This document shows positions 12,601 to 24,900 of a DNA stretch of 64,000 nucleotides, one piece after another (positions within the stretch are counted from its first letter, which is position 1; each line of letters begins with the position of its first letter). The position numbers were made by a program, and so were the translations under genes. The DNA comes from Symbiodinium kawagutii (Eukaryota > Sar > Dinophyceae > Suessiales > Symbiodiniaceae). The stretch is from NCBI GenBank assembly GCA_009767595.1, contig VSDK01028655.1, forward strand, positions 177,023 through 241,022, in the 5' to 3' direction. Below the pieces are notes generated by a model that had not been told where the DNA came from, did no database searches, and saw nothing but the letters and a program-made list of their open reading frames with translations.

Positions 12601-15214
12601 CACGCGAGGGCCTGCGCGACGGGGAGAGGACTGCGGCCAACCCGCTGCAGCTCTTTACGTTTCTCTGGGGCACCGTGTCGGCCGGAGCGCTGGCGTTCTT
12701 CGTGCGTGGACGCTGGGCCAGAGATTTGGGTGGCCATGGTGATCACCATCCAACTGTTACCACGGTGGCACCTACAAAGCCATGGCTAACAGGGAAACCG
12801 CAACAGTAACAAACGGGGGTCCACCGTTGGACATGGCGCCATGTCTGGAGGGGTCCAAGGGTTGGTGATTTGTTGGTGAAGGGAACGGTTGGGTGCTGGG
12901 GAACTGCAAAATGTAGAGAAATGGTTGGATAAAACGGTTAAATGGTGTGGCATACATGTAGGATTTATAGTTACCCATATAGTACCAAGCAAAATGGCAA
13001 AAACTTTAGGACGGATAATACTGGTTAGATACCACGGATAAACGGCTTATTAACCAAGCAATAAATGGTCAGGTGTAACATCCCCAAAGCCAGACTAGAT
13101 TGGTTGTTGGGGGCATGTGAACAGCCACGGGTGAAGGGGACCCACAGCCACTTTTGGTAGTGATAATTTTCTGATTGGGTGATATCTTGACAAGTTGTGG
13201 GCGAGCAGTTTGGCTCTAATTGCATAATCATCCCACTTAGCGTAGCTGCTTAGTAAGGGTGATGCAGGGGCCCTACAGCTGTTGTACTGGACTTCGTTCA
13301 GCAACCTATTTATCAATGATATAACCCCTGTAGGGCAGTTATTTGCCAATTTTCCCGTGTATAGAATCCAACGCTCTGAATTTGGACACTGAGGATTCAC
13401 AGGAGACACGGATTTTGTGACTCAGACCTTTCAAGAAGAGCACGTGTCCAGGCCATGGAAAAAAAATGCTCAGCTGTTGATTTCGATCTGGGATGAACCC
13501 TTCATTTGCTGAACTTGATTTTGGTAGCTCGCTACCCCAGCATGTGCCAGCATGTGCCAGCTGATCGCCAGAAGCACCGCTCACCATCATTTCCTCGGTC
13601 TATCGTTGGTTCTTCTTGGTTGATCTCACCATCCACATCAACCGGGGTTGCCTGGCCATCATTTTCCGAGAAATCCGTGGTTATTCCTGGTTTGATCCCA
13701 CAGGTGGATCCAGTTCTATGCTCCAGTCCTGCGGCACACTCCATTGATCCTGGTGCACGTGGGTGGCACACTCTTCCTCAGCCTGCTTGCCACCATGGTG
13801 TGCCGCGACGAGAACCGCGGGATGATCGGCTGGATCTTGCTGGCCTTCTCCTACCTGCAGATGATTGTGATTCCTTGGGATCAGGAGAACGATGGGTGGT
13901 GGTGGCTGGTTGGCCCCATGGGCGCTGAAGAGGAATCAAGTTTCATAGCTTCATGCAGACATAGATTAATGGGTGTATCCATGGCAAAACGATCATCACT
14001 TGTGGTGTTGCCAACCAGCTATGTATGGACACAGGCATCAAAAGCTTCATGGTTTCCAAGCCGACTTCGTTGCATTTCATCACCTCAAGCGCAAACATGA
14101 GTTTGCGGGTGGTTTTACCAGGTGGAGCCGTGGTAGAGTTCTTGGTTGGCATAGCTCCAGCCCCAGCCCCGTCAGGATAGCTTTGCTCACTTGGTGAATT
14201 TGAACATTGTGGGAATGGTCACCTACCAGTGGTACCTTGGCAGCTGAAGCCCGAGAGACTGCGGTTGAGAAGTTTACTTTGGAGTCCACCTGAAATGATT
14301 TCGAACTTGCATTCAGGCCGTTCGTTTGGGGGTAGATTACCTAAAAGGATCTATCATATGAACAAGATACAATTTACAGATACATATCATATGGTTGTTT
14401 CTATATCATATGGGGTGTTTTATGACTGATTAGGGGTGACCGTGTCATTTGCTAGGTTCGATGTTGACCTCGCTGGCAAATATCTGGGATCGCCAGGGAC
14501 AACCCTGTGCACCTTTCATAGCTGCCACATAGTGAGATCATCTCGCAGTTAAAGGGTGTGATGTTGATGTTAAGACAAGATCACCCCCAGAATCGACCTA
14601 CGCCCACTACACTAAGAGACTGCATGCTGATATGGTGTTTTCTAATTAGGGTACCCCCAAATCACCCAATAGCAATCATCTTTAGTAAACCATTTTTGGA
14701 GGTTCTCTATTTTGAGAAACACCCGTATTGTCGCTGATGAAGTCTTGTACCAATCCCTCAACAAGGTCACGACTGTTGTCTAAGGCCCTAGTCCCTGATG
14801 ATGTTTAGATACCAATCATCTAGTGGTCGAATCCTGTCCAAGGCCCTTGAAGTTTTCATAGCAATCCTTTTGGCCACAAGTTCCAAGGCCCTTGGCGGGA
14901 AGTCAGAAAATTGCATTTCTGGTGAAGTCCTACTGGCCGTTCCTCTTGATGCTTCTTTGTTTGGATTCCATGCCCGACATGTGGGGCCGTTGCGATGTGC
15001 ATTCACCCTACTCCACTTGGGACGCTTGGATGCAGCAGCAGGGCATCTCAAAGGCTACCGGTGTAGCCATCGCGGAGATTTGCAGCGCAGTTTGCTAGGA
15101 AAACCAATGCCTTTCGTTGGCTTGTACCCTTTAACACTCATGATTTAGTACCCCACTATCCAGGGGATGATGATGAGGATGAGGATGAGGATGAGGATGA
15201 TGATGATGATGATA

Positions 15215-15247
<33 letters not shown>

Positions 15248-15600
15248 CTGATGAACATGATGAGGAGCATGAGAATGAACCACTGCTGCAGATCTCTAGT
15301 AGTGTCCCACGGGAACAAGCAGTGATGAAACCCCAGTTACTCAACGCTTGCCATGGCAAGGAACGCTTCCGCATGTTCTTGGGCGAGTTCACCTTGGTCG
15401 TGTGCTTCGTTGCGGGTGCCTTCACTCCTTCAGATCCCAATCGAATCACTCCTTGGCTCAACATGTGGTCCCTCTACGCCTATTGCTTTCATGTCATGTG
15501 GTACCGGCTCTTTGATTCCCCTTATGGGGCCATTATCACCTTTGCCGGCATCCCCATGTTTTACTTCATGTGTTCGAAAGCTGCCCCACCAGCGGAGTAG
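9617..15600 (+). CDS. Multi-pass membrane protein, acyltransferase-3-like
   Basis: Eight exons join in phase: 9617-9763, 10339-10618, 11483-11708, 12536-12729, 13727-13884, 14176-14231, 14888-15020, 15361-15600 (1434 nt, 477 aa, TAG). Residues 1-49 are hydrophilic, then a first membrane segment FLPILCIACVSLVLW, then an acidic loop. About residue 127 comes DFARICAVMCVIFEHSG, which resembles the D-x-x-R...H motif opening acyltransferase-3 domains (H141). Many hydrophobic segments follow, including FFVVMLLIMAP, LILVHVGGTLFLSLLATMV, SYWPFLLMLLCL and LVVCFVAGAF, ending WLNMWSLYAYCFHVMWYRLF. The product is probably a membrane O-acyltransferase of unknown substrate. The residue pattern is recognisable but the enzymatic call is inference. 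Donors are GC, GT, GT, GT, GA, GT, GA; exon ends 10618 and 12729 could each shift 3 nt to a GC donor. Confidence 0.82.
9959..10062. mobile_element. Family-5 MITE-like element (ATATCTGGTTGGTGG termini)
   Basis: A left end ATATCTGGTTGGTGGGTTGAA pairs with a right end TTCAACCACCAACCAGATAT; the interior includes CCCTATTGTCTATTAACAA and GACTAATATTTTTCATAGAGGT. The same ends and interior recur at 42231-42330 and 43646-43751. It lies in the first intron of the acyltransferase-like gene. Confidence 0.82.
11312..11395 (+). repeat. Short tandem repeat of TTTACCCATGG units
   Basis: Four to five copies of a 16-bp unit (ATGGTTTACTTTACCC) in the second intron of the acyltransferase-like gene. The same motif occurs in a longer inverted form at 44150-44345. 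Confidence 0.8.
12370..12508. mobile_element. Family-3 MITE-like element (TACAAGGTGGGCCCCC termini)
   Basis: A left end TACAAGGTGGGCCCCCCTGG is the near-inverse of a right end GGGGGCCCGGTCCCTTGTA about 139 bp away. The interior holds ATAACTATAG/TTAGCTAACTTA stems. It lies in the third intron (11709-12535) of the acyltransferase-like gene. Other copies are at 38290-38560 and 43396-43535, and degenerate ones at 24180 and 54500. Confidence 0.75.
14637..14727. mobile_element. Family-2 MITE-like element, intron of acyltransferase-like gene
   Basis: TTCTAATTAGGGTACCCCCAAATCA on the left mirrors GGAGGTTCTCTATTTTGAGAAAC on the right, about 90 bp apart, with AGTAAACCATTTTTGG shared with other copies. 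Confidence 0.7.
15166..15255 (+). repeat. GAT/GAG microsatellite in last intron of acyltransferase-like gene
   Basis: A GATGAG then GAT tract that is by chance in frame with, and open into, the last exon, so it looks like an Asp/Glu-rich coding stretch. Phase and family comparison place the true boundary at 15361 (HSPYSTW joined to ERFRMFLGEF), making the tract intronic. Confidence 0.75.
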
Positions 15601-16120
15601 CTGCACAAAGCTTGGAGATTTCGCTTCGGAAGTACAAATAATGGAAGGAAAGACAACTGGTGGTGGTGTGTTGTGGTGCTTCAGCATGATTTTGCTTGGA
15701 CTCGTTTCCCAACGTCAGTCAGAAACTTCTGAGATTCCTCAGGGGTTGGTATTTCCACTACAGAATTTCCTGGTTTTATACCTACCCGCATCGATTCCAA
15801 ACCATCTCTTGCGTGTCCTGAACGGGATTGAAACAATGCTGGGATTTGGTTTCGCTGCTTCGATTTCACCCTCTAGGTTTTGAGGGATTGACATCCTCAT
15901 CATCACCATCAGTGCAATCTCACCAATATATTGATTCAAGCTTCATGTACTAAGGCATTAAGGTATGTGGCTCTCAATCTGATCATATCTGATCCATAGA
16001 TTGGTTGAACTAGTGGATTCTAAGCATCAACAAGATATGAGAAATCAATCCTATCAGTTGAACTAGCTTCATATTAGATGATTTTAAGATGCAATTCTCG
16101 CCGCAAGATGGCTCAACACT
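15601..16120. other. Intergenic spacer upstream of secreted protein gene
   Basis: About 520 bp. ORFs on both strands overlap here without any recognisable motif. The final 30 bp contain GCAAGATGG, an AG that could receive the spliced leader just before the ATG at 16121. Confidence 0.45.
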
Positions 16121-19100
16121 ATGAGCTCGGCATGGCTTGGCCTCGTGGCATGGCTGTGTGCCTGGGTGCCAGCTGACACACAGCGAGTCCATCCTGACTG
16201 GCGACAGATTGAAGGACGCGGGGGCCCACGTTGCGCCACGTGGAACGCATCCCCCGGTCCCAAGGTGGGTTCAGACAAGCAAGGATGAGGATAACTGGCA
16301 GAGAAAGGTGTGGTTTACTGTAGGGTATTATATAATGGTTATTGGTGATGATGATGGTGATGATGATGATGATGATGATGAGGAGGAGGAGGAGGACGAG
16401 GATGAGGATGAGAAGGAGGATGAGGATGAGGTTGAGGTTGAGGATGATGATGAGGATGATGAGGAGGATGATGAGGAGGATGAGGATGAGGATGATGAGG
16501 AGGATGAGGATGATGAGGAGGATGAGGATGATGAGGATGAGGATGAGGATGAGAATGATGATGATGGTAGCTCCTGTGTTGTTTGTTGTTCGCCCTATAA
16601 TTCAACATTCATTTGTACAATGATGTGCGGCGGTTGCTATGGCCATGCATGATTCGTATTGGTACAAGGTGGGCCCCAGACGTTACAAGATGGTTTATAG
16701 GGCCATTTAGGTAGGTGCCAACACCTAGTTATACACTGCCCCTGCCAAACGCTAACAGCTGAGATGTGGGTTTGTCTAGTTTAGTGGTGGTACCTACCAA
16801 CCATCCAACAAGAACCATTATAGATATGGAAACCAACCAACTATAGGCGTACACCATTTTTTGACAAGACCCATGTAGACTCAATATTATCGTCAGCCGT
16901 TGATCATTCATGATGCACACGAGCTGACTACGAATTTTCGTGATAGCAATGTCGACCCTGAATGAGTGGATCCCAAAAATGCCACGAGCATCACTGCTCG
17001 GATACTAAGAATGACCAGCACAGTTTGCGGAGAAGTGTCATCTACGCCCTGTTGGGAACCATATTCATTTGGGACTTTGAGGATGGACTTCAACAAGACA
17101 ACAGTTGTCAATGGCAGGGGTTCTGATCAACCTTCATCCAAACACGTTATGTCCAGGGTACAGCTGCAACTGGAGGTCCCCCTGAACGAGTGATCCCTTT
17201 TGTAAGCAACTCCAGCGAACGAACGCGTTATCCCTTAGCCAGCATCTTAATGAACAAGCATAGGACTTGCGAGCTGACCATTTTGCAAGAGTACGGGGAC
17301 CATCTCGCACCGGTCTGGGTTGTACACCGTGCTACCTCCTTGTTTCACAATTTTGACATGAAGACCCAGGATAGCTACCGTGTAATTAGGCTATCACTAA
17401 GAGGGAATGAGAAGCTAAAAAAACATATGGGTCAGGGGGCACCAAATCGATCATCAATTTGGGTCTATGAGAAGCACAGTGGACAGAAAGGCAAGATGAA
17501 GCAAGAAACAGAGGGTTTTGCAACTTTGGCATTGATTGGTTAAGGGATATCTAAATGATCTAAACTTCAATGTTCAAGCTCTACAAAGCCTCCGAACTCT
17601 CGGAACTTTCACCATTTTAAACTGCAAAAATGTCGAAAATCCCTGGCCTCACTACTACTTCCAAGCTCTCTCCGAGCATGCCATGGATTCGGAGCCATGG
17701 TTGGCCCCTGGATTCCAAGCCACTCCCAGGGGTTCAGCCGTCGTTCCAGGAGATGTCAATTGGTACACGGGCTGCGGTCTGGGGAACTACGAGATCCGCG
17801 GTGCTATCGCCGCGGGCTTGGAACAGAACAAGGCGAGGCCAGGGATCGGTGGCAGGTGCTGGCGAGGGGCCTGGGGTGCAGCGAAGGAAGCGACCAACAC
17901 ACGGGTGATTTCTCGAGCTGGTTTGGGAACCCAAAAAATGGTTGTTTTATTCAAATGATTCATGTTGAATGATTTGGGGGTACCCCTATTTTGGGAAACC
18001 AATTGTTTTTATCATATTATGAATGAGCAATCTTGAATCGGGGGATCAATCTTGAATGATTTGGGGGGTACCCCTATTTTGGGAAGCCAACTGACCAATG
18101 GTTGAGGATAGAGATGAACATGGATGATTGTCAAGAATGGTGGTGGAAGTATCATTCTTACAATCATCCGACGAAGTTGAGTAATGTGAACCCCGGATTA
18201 ATAAACCCTAGCGGTAATTGGGGGGTACAATTCTAATGGGAAACCAAGACGAACTTGGGGGATACCGGGATGCCCTCTACAGAATCAACCAGGGGTGGCT
18301 TGCGTCGTCCAGGGTTCGCATAAGTTCTTGTTGGGTGACTGGCTCGAAATGGCTGGTACCCTTTGGTCACATGGACTGGAAGATCTAACAGCTAGATGAT
18401 GTACCTCTGAGAAATGGCGATGGCTTCCAGGAACTTGTGACATGAATGATGGTTAAGTGTGGTGTTCTCTAGCCAGAGGGAGCCCCAACATGTGGATGGT
18501 TTATTACTACAAATGGTTAATATAAATAAGGATGGTTTGGGGGAACCCCTTGAGAAACTACTCATTGATGGTTAAATACAGCTGAAAGTTGAGGCTTACG
18601 ACTGGTGCCTAGCTGATTGTTAATTCATGGCCAATTGACGGTTATAAAATTGTGAAGGGTTGGTCAGATTATGGGTGATAGTGGTTGATTCTGATCTATC
18701 ATTGCATGATATTGCCTGGAGGTGAGCTGATGACGGCTAATGAGAGTTGAAGACTTGGAATGACTAGGATTAGTCAATGATGAGTTGTGACTAGCGCTTG
18801 CTGGTGATGAGTAGCAGATAGTATAGAATGATCAGTGGTTAGTGATGAGGGGTCCGCTTTTCTTGGTGGTAGTGATTATTACCTGTCAGTTGTTGGCTAG
18901 TGGTCGGTGGTCATGAATTGCTGGGAATCAGTAGTGATGAATGGGGATAGTGATGGATAGTGTAATAGCAGCCATCAATGTTGACTGTGTTGAGGGTTTG
19001 CTTAGTAATGCTACGGCTATGGAAGACTATGCTGTTTGGTGGGCAGTAAATTGCATGTTGCTCGGCCAATAATATGTGGCTAGTAATGCTATGGAAGAAA

Positions 19101-21379
19101 TCAACAGCACTATGCAATCTGCACTTAGGATTCCCTATGGCCCTATGCAACAAAATGGTCGTTTGGGGCACCACTCCAGCGATGTCTGGTTCTAGCGTGC
19201 CACCTGCGGTAAAAAAAAGCCTAGGCCACTCAGCCACAGGCCTCCACACGAGCCTCGAAAAATGGTGGCATCCATGGGTAAGCAGTGACGGTGAGTCCCA
19301 AAGATGGCTGGTCAATGGTTGGGTGCCCTCCAGCACGCTAAATATGGTTGACCATCACTTGACCATCATGAATCCATCAAATAACCATCATTTCACCATC
19401 ATCCACCATTACCCATCTTTAAACCACCATTTAACCAGCTTAAACCATCCATTTTTAAACCATCAACCATCATTACCCATCCTTAAACCATTCACTAACC
19501 AACCCTTCACCATCTTCCCATGACCCATCGTCAGCTCCGCTCCAGGTGCGAAAGCATGGAGCTTTTTGTCTCAGCCACTGTGGACCTCCGTCCTGCACAC
19601 TGAAGATGGCTGAAACTTGGAGGGCGAGGCCCATGGTGTGGTTAATATTGTGGTGAATTAACCGGCTATAAGATCAGGTTGATATTGTGATTAATATTGT
19701 GGTTAACCTACTATATGGTTAACATTGTGGTGAATATTGTGGTTTATAAGGGTTCAATACTGGGTTCAATCGCGGATAAAGAAGCCACAATAGTAGGGAA
19801 CATACCAACTATATGGTGCTTTCGACCTGGCCAAAGACTGGGGTACACCAAGTTATAGCTGGTTTATGAAACCTGCAGGGCCCAACCTTGATGGCAGCGC
19901 ACCATGCAGCAGTTGGATTCCCAAAAAAGGTGGGAAATCACTCCGTGACGTTCCCAGTAGCAGCTGAGAGTGGATTCCGAAAAACATGGCGCGACCATCC
20001 AACCAATGAGAGGATGACGAATGTGGAGAATTGTGACTGGTGAAACTAGGGGATGGTGAAAAACGACCCGTGACAACTGGGAAATGATCTGTTTGATAAG
20101 GGCTAAGTTGATGATTATGACTGTAAATGAGGTTTGAGAACGATTGAGGACGGCTAGTAGTAGTGGTTAATGACTGTAAATGATGTTTGGTAATGGTTAA
20201 GAACGGCTAATAGCAGTAGTTACCGACTGATGGTTCCTAACAGTAGGAATGGTTAATGATGATAAAGTTGTTGGTTGACAATAATGGATATTGATGGTCA
20301 ATGATGATTAGTGATGACTCATTCCAATAAACCAAGGACAACCAAGTTTGGTCAACAAGGTTTGGCAGTGGTCGACAAGGTTTGGCCAATGGATATTGAT
20401 TGCGATAATGTTTGGTAGTGGTAGTGGTTTGATAATGGGCAATCAAGTTCAAACAGGTCAATGCGAGGAAGTTGACGTGGTTGGAAGGTAAGAACAGTTC
20501 TTCGGATCATATGGTGGTTGATCATAGGTTGATGACGTTTGACAACAGTTCATGATATCCAAAGATGACATGGGCTGATGAATAGCAAACAATCCTGGGG
20601 ACATCATCGTCGGCAAATCACGGTTCATTGCCTAGTGAGTGAAAACCACCGACAGTGATAGGCGAAATCAGTCGGAGCCATGGCCGGTGTACCAGCAATG
20701 GCAGGAGATTTCAGTGATTCCCCCCAGATGATCCCAGTGTTTCTCGCCATTGGTGTGAGCTCTGGTGGGTGACAGCGGTAGTGCCAGTCGTTGTGGTCGC
20801 CGGTGGGTGCACCGCCAACGTGGCCGCCTAGGAATCGGATTGCGATTGCCTGAAATGCACCATGTTCTGCATGGCCAGAGGATCTTACGTTGACGAATGC
20901 CTCAACGATCATACGCGTGACCTGTGTTTGGGTTTCAAAAACCTCATAGAGCTGCGGACCAATCGTCGGGCAGCTCAGGGGCGGGGAGGTGTTTGGAACT
21001 GGATCTCCAAAGATGGGACATCAGGTTGGTCCACAGGTGATGCCAGATGTTGGAGACTGCCCAACCCTGATGTTTGCTTTTGGCATACCAACTCGGGGGA
21101 AATTTTGGGTGAACCAGCTTAGACAGTGAGAGATCATTCGATTCAGGACTGGGATTGCTGTCATCGTAACAACTCAACATCTCACCAGATCCTTTTTGAG
21201 TGTTGGAAGCCCCACCAAAGACCCCCATGATGTGATCCAATCTGCCAGCTGCGTCACTCAGAAACTTGCGAAGTTGACTGCGATGGAGCATCGCGCAAAA
21301 GTCTCGGTTGCTTTGCGATCCTGTTCAGCTTCCTGAGCCTCTGGCGGTTTCGGTGACACCGGGGGTTTCACAGCACTGA
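16121..21379 (+). CDS. Small secreted Cys-rich protein, family unknown
   Basis: Probable exons are 16121-16264, about 17677-17815, 19240-19277, 19546-19608, 20832-20972 and 21329-21379 (stop TGA). The first exon encodes a textbook signal peptide (MSSAWLGLVAWLCAWVPA, then DTQ) and a GGPRCATWN segment. The second gives VNWYTGCGLGNYEIRGAIAA; it joins LHTSLEKWWHPW and then VRKHGAFCLSHCGPPSCTLK. The fifth has a tight Cys cluster, CDCLKCTMFC, followed by DECLNDHTRDLCLGFKN. The end is LPEPLAVSVTPGVSQH. The product would be about 190 aa, secreted or in the ER, and presumably disulphide-bonded. Exons 1 and 5 are strong. Exon 2's left edge (17677, 17695 or 17750), the end of exon 4 (19608 or 19611), and whether 20705-20751 is an additional exon are unsettled. 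No function is proposed. Confidence 0.6.
16336..16567 (+). repeat. GAT/GAG/GAGGAT microsatellite, intron 1 of the secreted protein gene
   Basis: About 230 bp of GATGAT, GAGGAG and GATGAG units. It reads as poly-Asp/Glu on + and His/Pro on -. It sits after the GT donor at 16265, so it is intronic. Confidence 0.85.
17190..17543 (+). other. Unassigned 117-codon open frame inside intron 1 of secreted protein gene
   Basis: An ordinary-looking frame with segments LTILQEYGDHLAPVWVVHR and SSIWVYEKHSGQKGKMKQE. No splice-phase link to the flanking exons was found, and its composition differs from the TTAACC-type intron DNA around it. It could be a relic of an inserted gene or transposon. No family is recognised. 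Confidence 0.25.
17966..18093. mobile_element. Partial Family-2 ends in tandem
   Basis: Two copies of the right-hand end GATTTGGGGGTACCCCTATTTTGGGAA lie at 17970-17999 and 18057-18089 with no matching left end, so these look like truncated or rearranged copies. A fuller but diverged copy lies at about 18463-18558. Confidence 0.6.
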
Positions 21380-21937
21380 GTTCGTGCACCCGGACACCAG
21401 CAGATGGATCCTAAAGGGAGTTTCCAAAAAGAGCTGATTCCAAGCGACTCAGTGAAGGCGGTTTGTGAAATCCCTCGGCATGTCGACTTCAGGAATTGGC
21501 TTTATAAGATTTGTAAGGGTATGTCTGTGGTAAGGGTATGTCCATCCCAGATCAATTGTTGTTGCTTGTTTGAGCCGCAAAAAATGCCAAAACAACATGT
21601 GACATGCACCCAATTTAGGAAGCACAGAGAAGACATAATGTGATTTCTGCAAGTCTACTTGGCACTGCCAATACCGCAGCCGCCTTTCGGTTCCAGCCGA
21701 CATTAAACGCGCGGCTTTGGTGGACGGTGTTTTTTTTGGGAATGATGGACCGGCAGCTCAGAGAATTCCCAGATTTCCCAGTGAAGACCTGTTGGATTGG
21801 ACTTGGACACTGAGTGATCAGACCTGGCGGATGGTTTGGATCAGGTTTTCTTGGCAAGGTCTTTGCCTGGGACTTTGGGTAGGGGGGTAGTGATCGACAG
21901 AGAGCTTGGGGTATGCCTGTCCACGGCTTCGACTCAG
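21380..21937. other. Intergenic spacer upstream of RFC4
   Basis: 558 bp. A 79-codon ORF at 21404-21643 (+) and overlapping minus ORFs have no recognisable motif. The last bases before RFC4 are GCTTCGACTCAG directly followed by ATG. Confidence 0.5.
21930..21937 (+). promoter_or_regulatory. Probable trans-splice acceptor abutting the RFC4 start codon
   Basis: The sequence CGACTCAG is followed with no spacer by the ATG at 21938. Dinoflagellate mRNAs receive a 22-nt spliced leader at an AG. An acceptor here would give a leader-only 5' UTR. This is inference from sequence context; no leader sequence is encoded here. Confidence 0.4.
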
Positions 21938-24900
21938 ATGCCACTTGGAAAGAGGGCCAAGACCGATAAAGGACCAGAGACGGTGGAGGCTGGGAAATGG
22001 GATGTCCAGTGTCCTGTGGAAAGTAACCGGGTCATTGGGGTGTAGCGATTTAGGGCCTCAGACATGTTGCTGCATGATGTCAGGATTTTCATCGATGTTG
22101 TACCTCGAAATCATGTGATTTGAGGATTATATATCTTTGATTGGTCCTGTTATTTGATGGTCATTCTTGATCGCAAAATGACTGCTTCACACGTTTCCAG
22201 TCAGGGTGTGAAGGAAACAACCTATGACTTGTGAGTAGGACAGACTTGTGGACAAAGCTTGTATGGTGATCTCCATGTTTCCAAGAAAAACTAGACCCAC
22301 TGAGCTGGAGCCTTGGGGGAGCATGCTGACACGGATGCGCCTTCAGGAGAAGGAACCCGGTGGCGAGCTTAGACCACATTCCTGTGGTACCAACTGGTGA
22401 TGCAGGTACCATCGGTTCAGGCATCACCATCGGTCCAACCAGTCATTTCGAATCATCAGTGAAGATCAATTATAGTCATCAATTTTAAGCCTCAAGCAAA
22501 CCCTCAGTGACCACAACCATTAACCTATCACGTATCAACCTATCACCATTGTACCATCATCAGTTGTGGCAAGTTGCCACCTGGATACCTCCAAGGGCTC
22601 CCCTGGGTGGAGAAGTATCGGCCGGATCGAATCGAAGATGTGGCCCAGCAGGCTGGAAGAGATGGGTCAGGGCATGGCGATGGCTTGCTGGTTGAAGAGA
22701 TGGTTCAATGGTTGTAGTGTTGGTTCAATGGTTGTAGTGATGGTTGGTCATGATTACTGATGGCTACTTAACAGTTTCTTAGTTAGTGCTGAATTGGATG
22801 GGTTAATGGATGGATTTATGGATAATGAGGGTTCATAATGGTTGAAGTAGCGTTGACAATCCTTTGCATTGACGGTTGAACAGATGGTTGACTGGCGGTT
22901 GGTTGCTGGATAATTGATTGTAATTTGATGGTGATGTTTAATGATGACGTAACTTATTGAAAATGATGTTTGATCAAAATGTTAGCTGATGGTTTGTTGA
23001 TGGTCAATGAGTGGTTAATGATGGTTGATGATGGATAACTGATGGTTAAACTGATGATGAGTGCTGACCAAACTGATAGCCGATGGCAGTTTGATCAATG
23101 ATGGTTGATGATGCTTAATGATGAATGGTGATTGATGATAATTTTTGGTGATTCATGATGATTAATTCTGATTAATCAGTGATGACTCATGACAGTTGAC
23201 AAGGTTTATGACGGTTAATGGCGATTAATTGTAATGGTTCCTGATGGGTTAAAGATCTGGCACGAGACTCATGGTGGATCAACCAGTTGTGGTGGGCTCA
23301 CATAGTGAATCATATTCTTTATTTGATGGATATTATGGTTAATTTCTTGAGCCACCACAACTATAAACTGGTTAACCAACCATCTTTTAAGTCATCAAAA
23401 ATCATATGGTTTATTTGATGGTTAAGAATGATTCTTGATGACTTAACTGATGGTTGGTGATGGCTAAACTGATGGATACTTGTGGTATAGCTCGTTGTAG
23501 CTGTTGAAACATGGGAGGATCTCCAAAGAATCAATATTTGATTGTGAACATTGACCTAGCTGGTGGATCAAAATTGCCACTTGGCGCAAGCGCAATCGGT
23601 CGTGTGATCCTATGCATGCTAAATACACTGGGACCACGATTCATACCTCTGGAGTCGAGTATGACCAGGTTCCCAGCACCTGCGTTCATCCATGATCTAC
23701 CACTCAAGTCCCCACCTCCCAATGAGAACATGATCATTTTGAACTGGGAAACAGCCATGATTTGGGTACCCGAAAGCCAAATTCTTGTGAACAAATCCGG
23801 CGCAGGAAGAGGTGGTGGCTGCGCTGAAGCACAGTCTTGAGACAGGCGCTGTGGGAGCGCCGTGTTCAAGTCTGATCAGGTCTTCCTTCCAGTTCTTTGA
23901 CCGAAGTTCATCGACTGTGAGTTGATTATCATCAGGTATCCTAGTAATGAAGTGAATGATTTGTAAGTTCAACAGTCATGAGTCATCGTTGATCACAGTT
24001 TGGTCAGTCTTCAACTTTGATCAAATCTGTGTGAAGCCACAGTGTTGCCTGAGGTGAACTGCCGAACCTCATGCCCTGCAGACATGTTGAGCAGCAGCTT
24101 TCCAAGCCTGTGCATTTGATGACATTTCGTGAGTTGGGATAGGAAGCATTCAGTAGCTGGGTGGGAACCTTGCAGCCCAATGCAGTTATGGTAGATATAA
24201 CTAGCTGGTTAAGAGGCCCAATCTAGACCATTTTATAACATTTGGTGGGCCTACCTTGTAATTAGCCATCACTTAACCATCATTGATCCACCATTAATCC
24301 ATCAACCAGCCACTAAGCCATCATTCATCACTAATAACTTGGGACCCCACCTCGAAATCATCATCAGGTGGCAGTGGGTCAAAACCCCGTACCCCTGGTT
24401 CCGCTATCATTGGCCATTGTTTTGCCTATAGTTTTGGTGAACTCATCCCCCATATTGCTGGTTAAAGCCTTGACCCATGGCCATGTGTTGGACATGATCT
24501 TCCACCCCTTGTAGGTGGCTGTTGCCCCTGCGCCTGGAGTGCCAGGTTTTATGGCCCACCTGGTACTGGAAAGACCACTGTGGTGCGCTGTGCCCTGCTG
24601 CCGTGGAGCTGGTTGAAAATGCTGGTTGATGGTGGATTTTCTATGGTAAATGATGGTTAATCGTGGTTGATAATGGTTAATAATGGTTAATGATAGGGAA
24701 AACATGGATTGCCTATGGCTAATGATACGGAAAACGCTTCTTGAAATGGTGTGTTGATGGTGGATTTAAGTGGTTTTATACAGGAAAATCATGGATTTTC
24801 TATGGTCAATACTGATTACTGATAGGGTAAACCAACAATATTGGTTCGACAACCACTGGCTGGTGGATTAGCATATGTTTTTTTCCCGAATAGTTTGGGG

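Noticed and set aside
15088..15360. Acidic Asp/Glu extension of the last acyltransferase-like exon
   Set aside because: Joining 15020 to 15361 gives an uninterrupted family-like sequence (HSPYSTW-ERFRMFLGEF), so the tract is intronic, although retention is possible.
16137..16652. 171-codon ORF with poly-Asp/Glu
   Set aside because: It reads through the GT donor at 16265 and a GAT/GAG microsatellite; the signal-peptide frame at 16121 is the coding one.
20625..20912. 95-codon minus-strand ORF
   Set aside because: It overlaps the plus Cys-rich exon 20832-20972, which has good splice sites and matching phase; the minus frame is a shadow.
23511..23840. 109-codon plus ORF upstream of RFC4 exon 3
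   Set aside because: It overlaps exon 3 in the wrong frame; the phase-correct frame (EEVVAALKHSLET) begins at 23806 after CAG.
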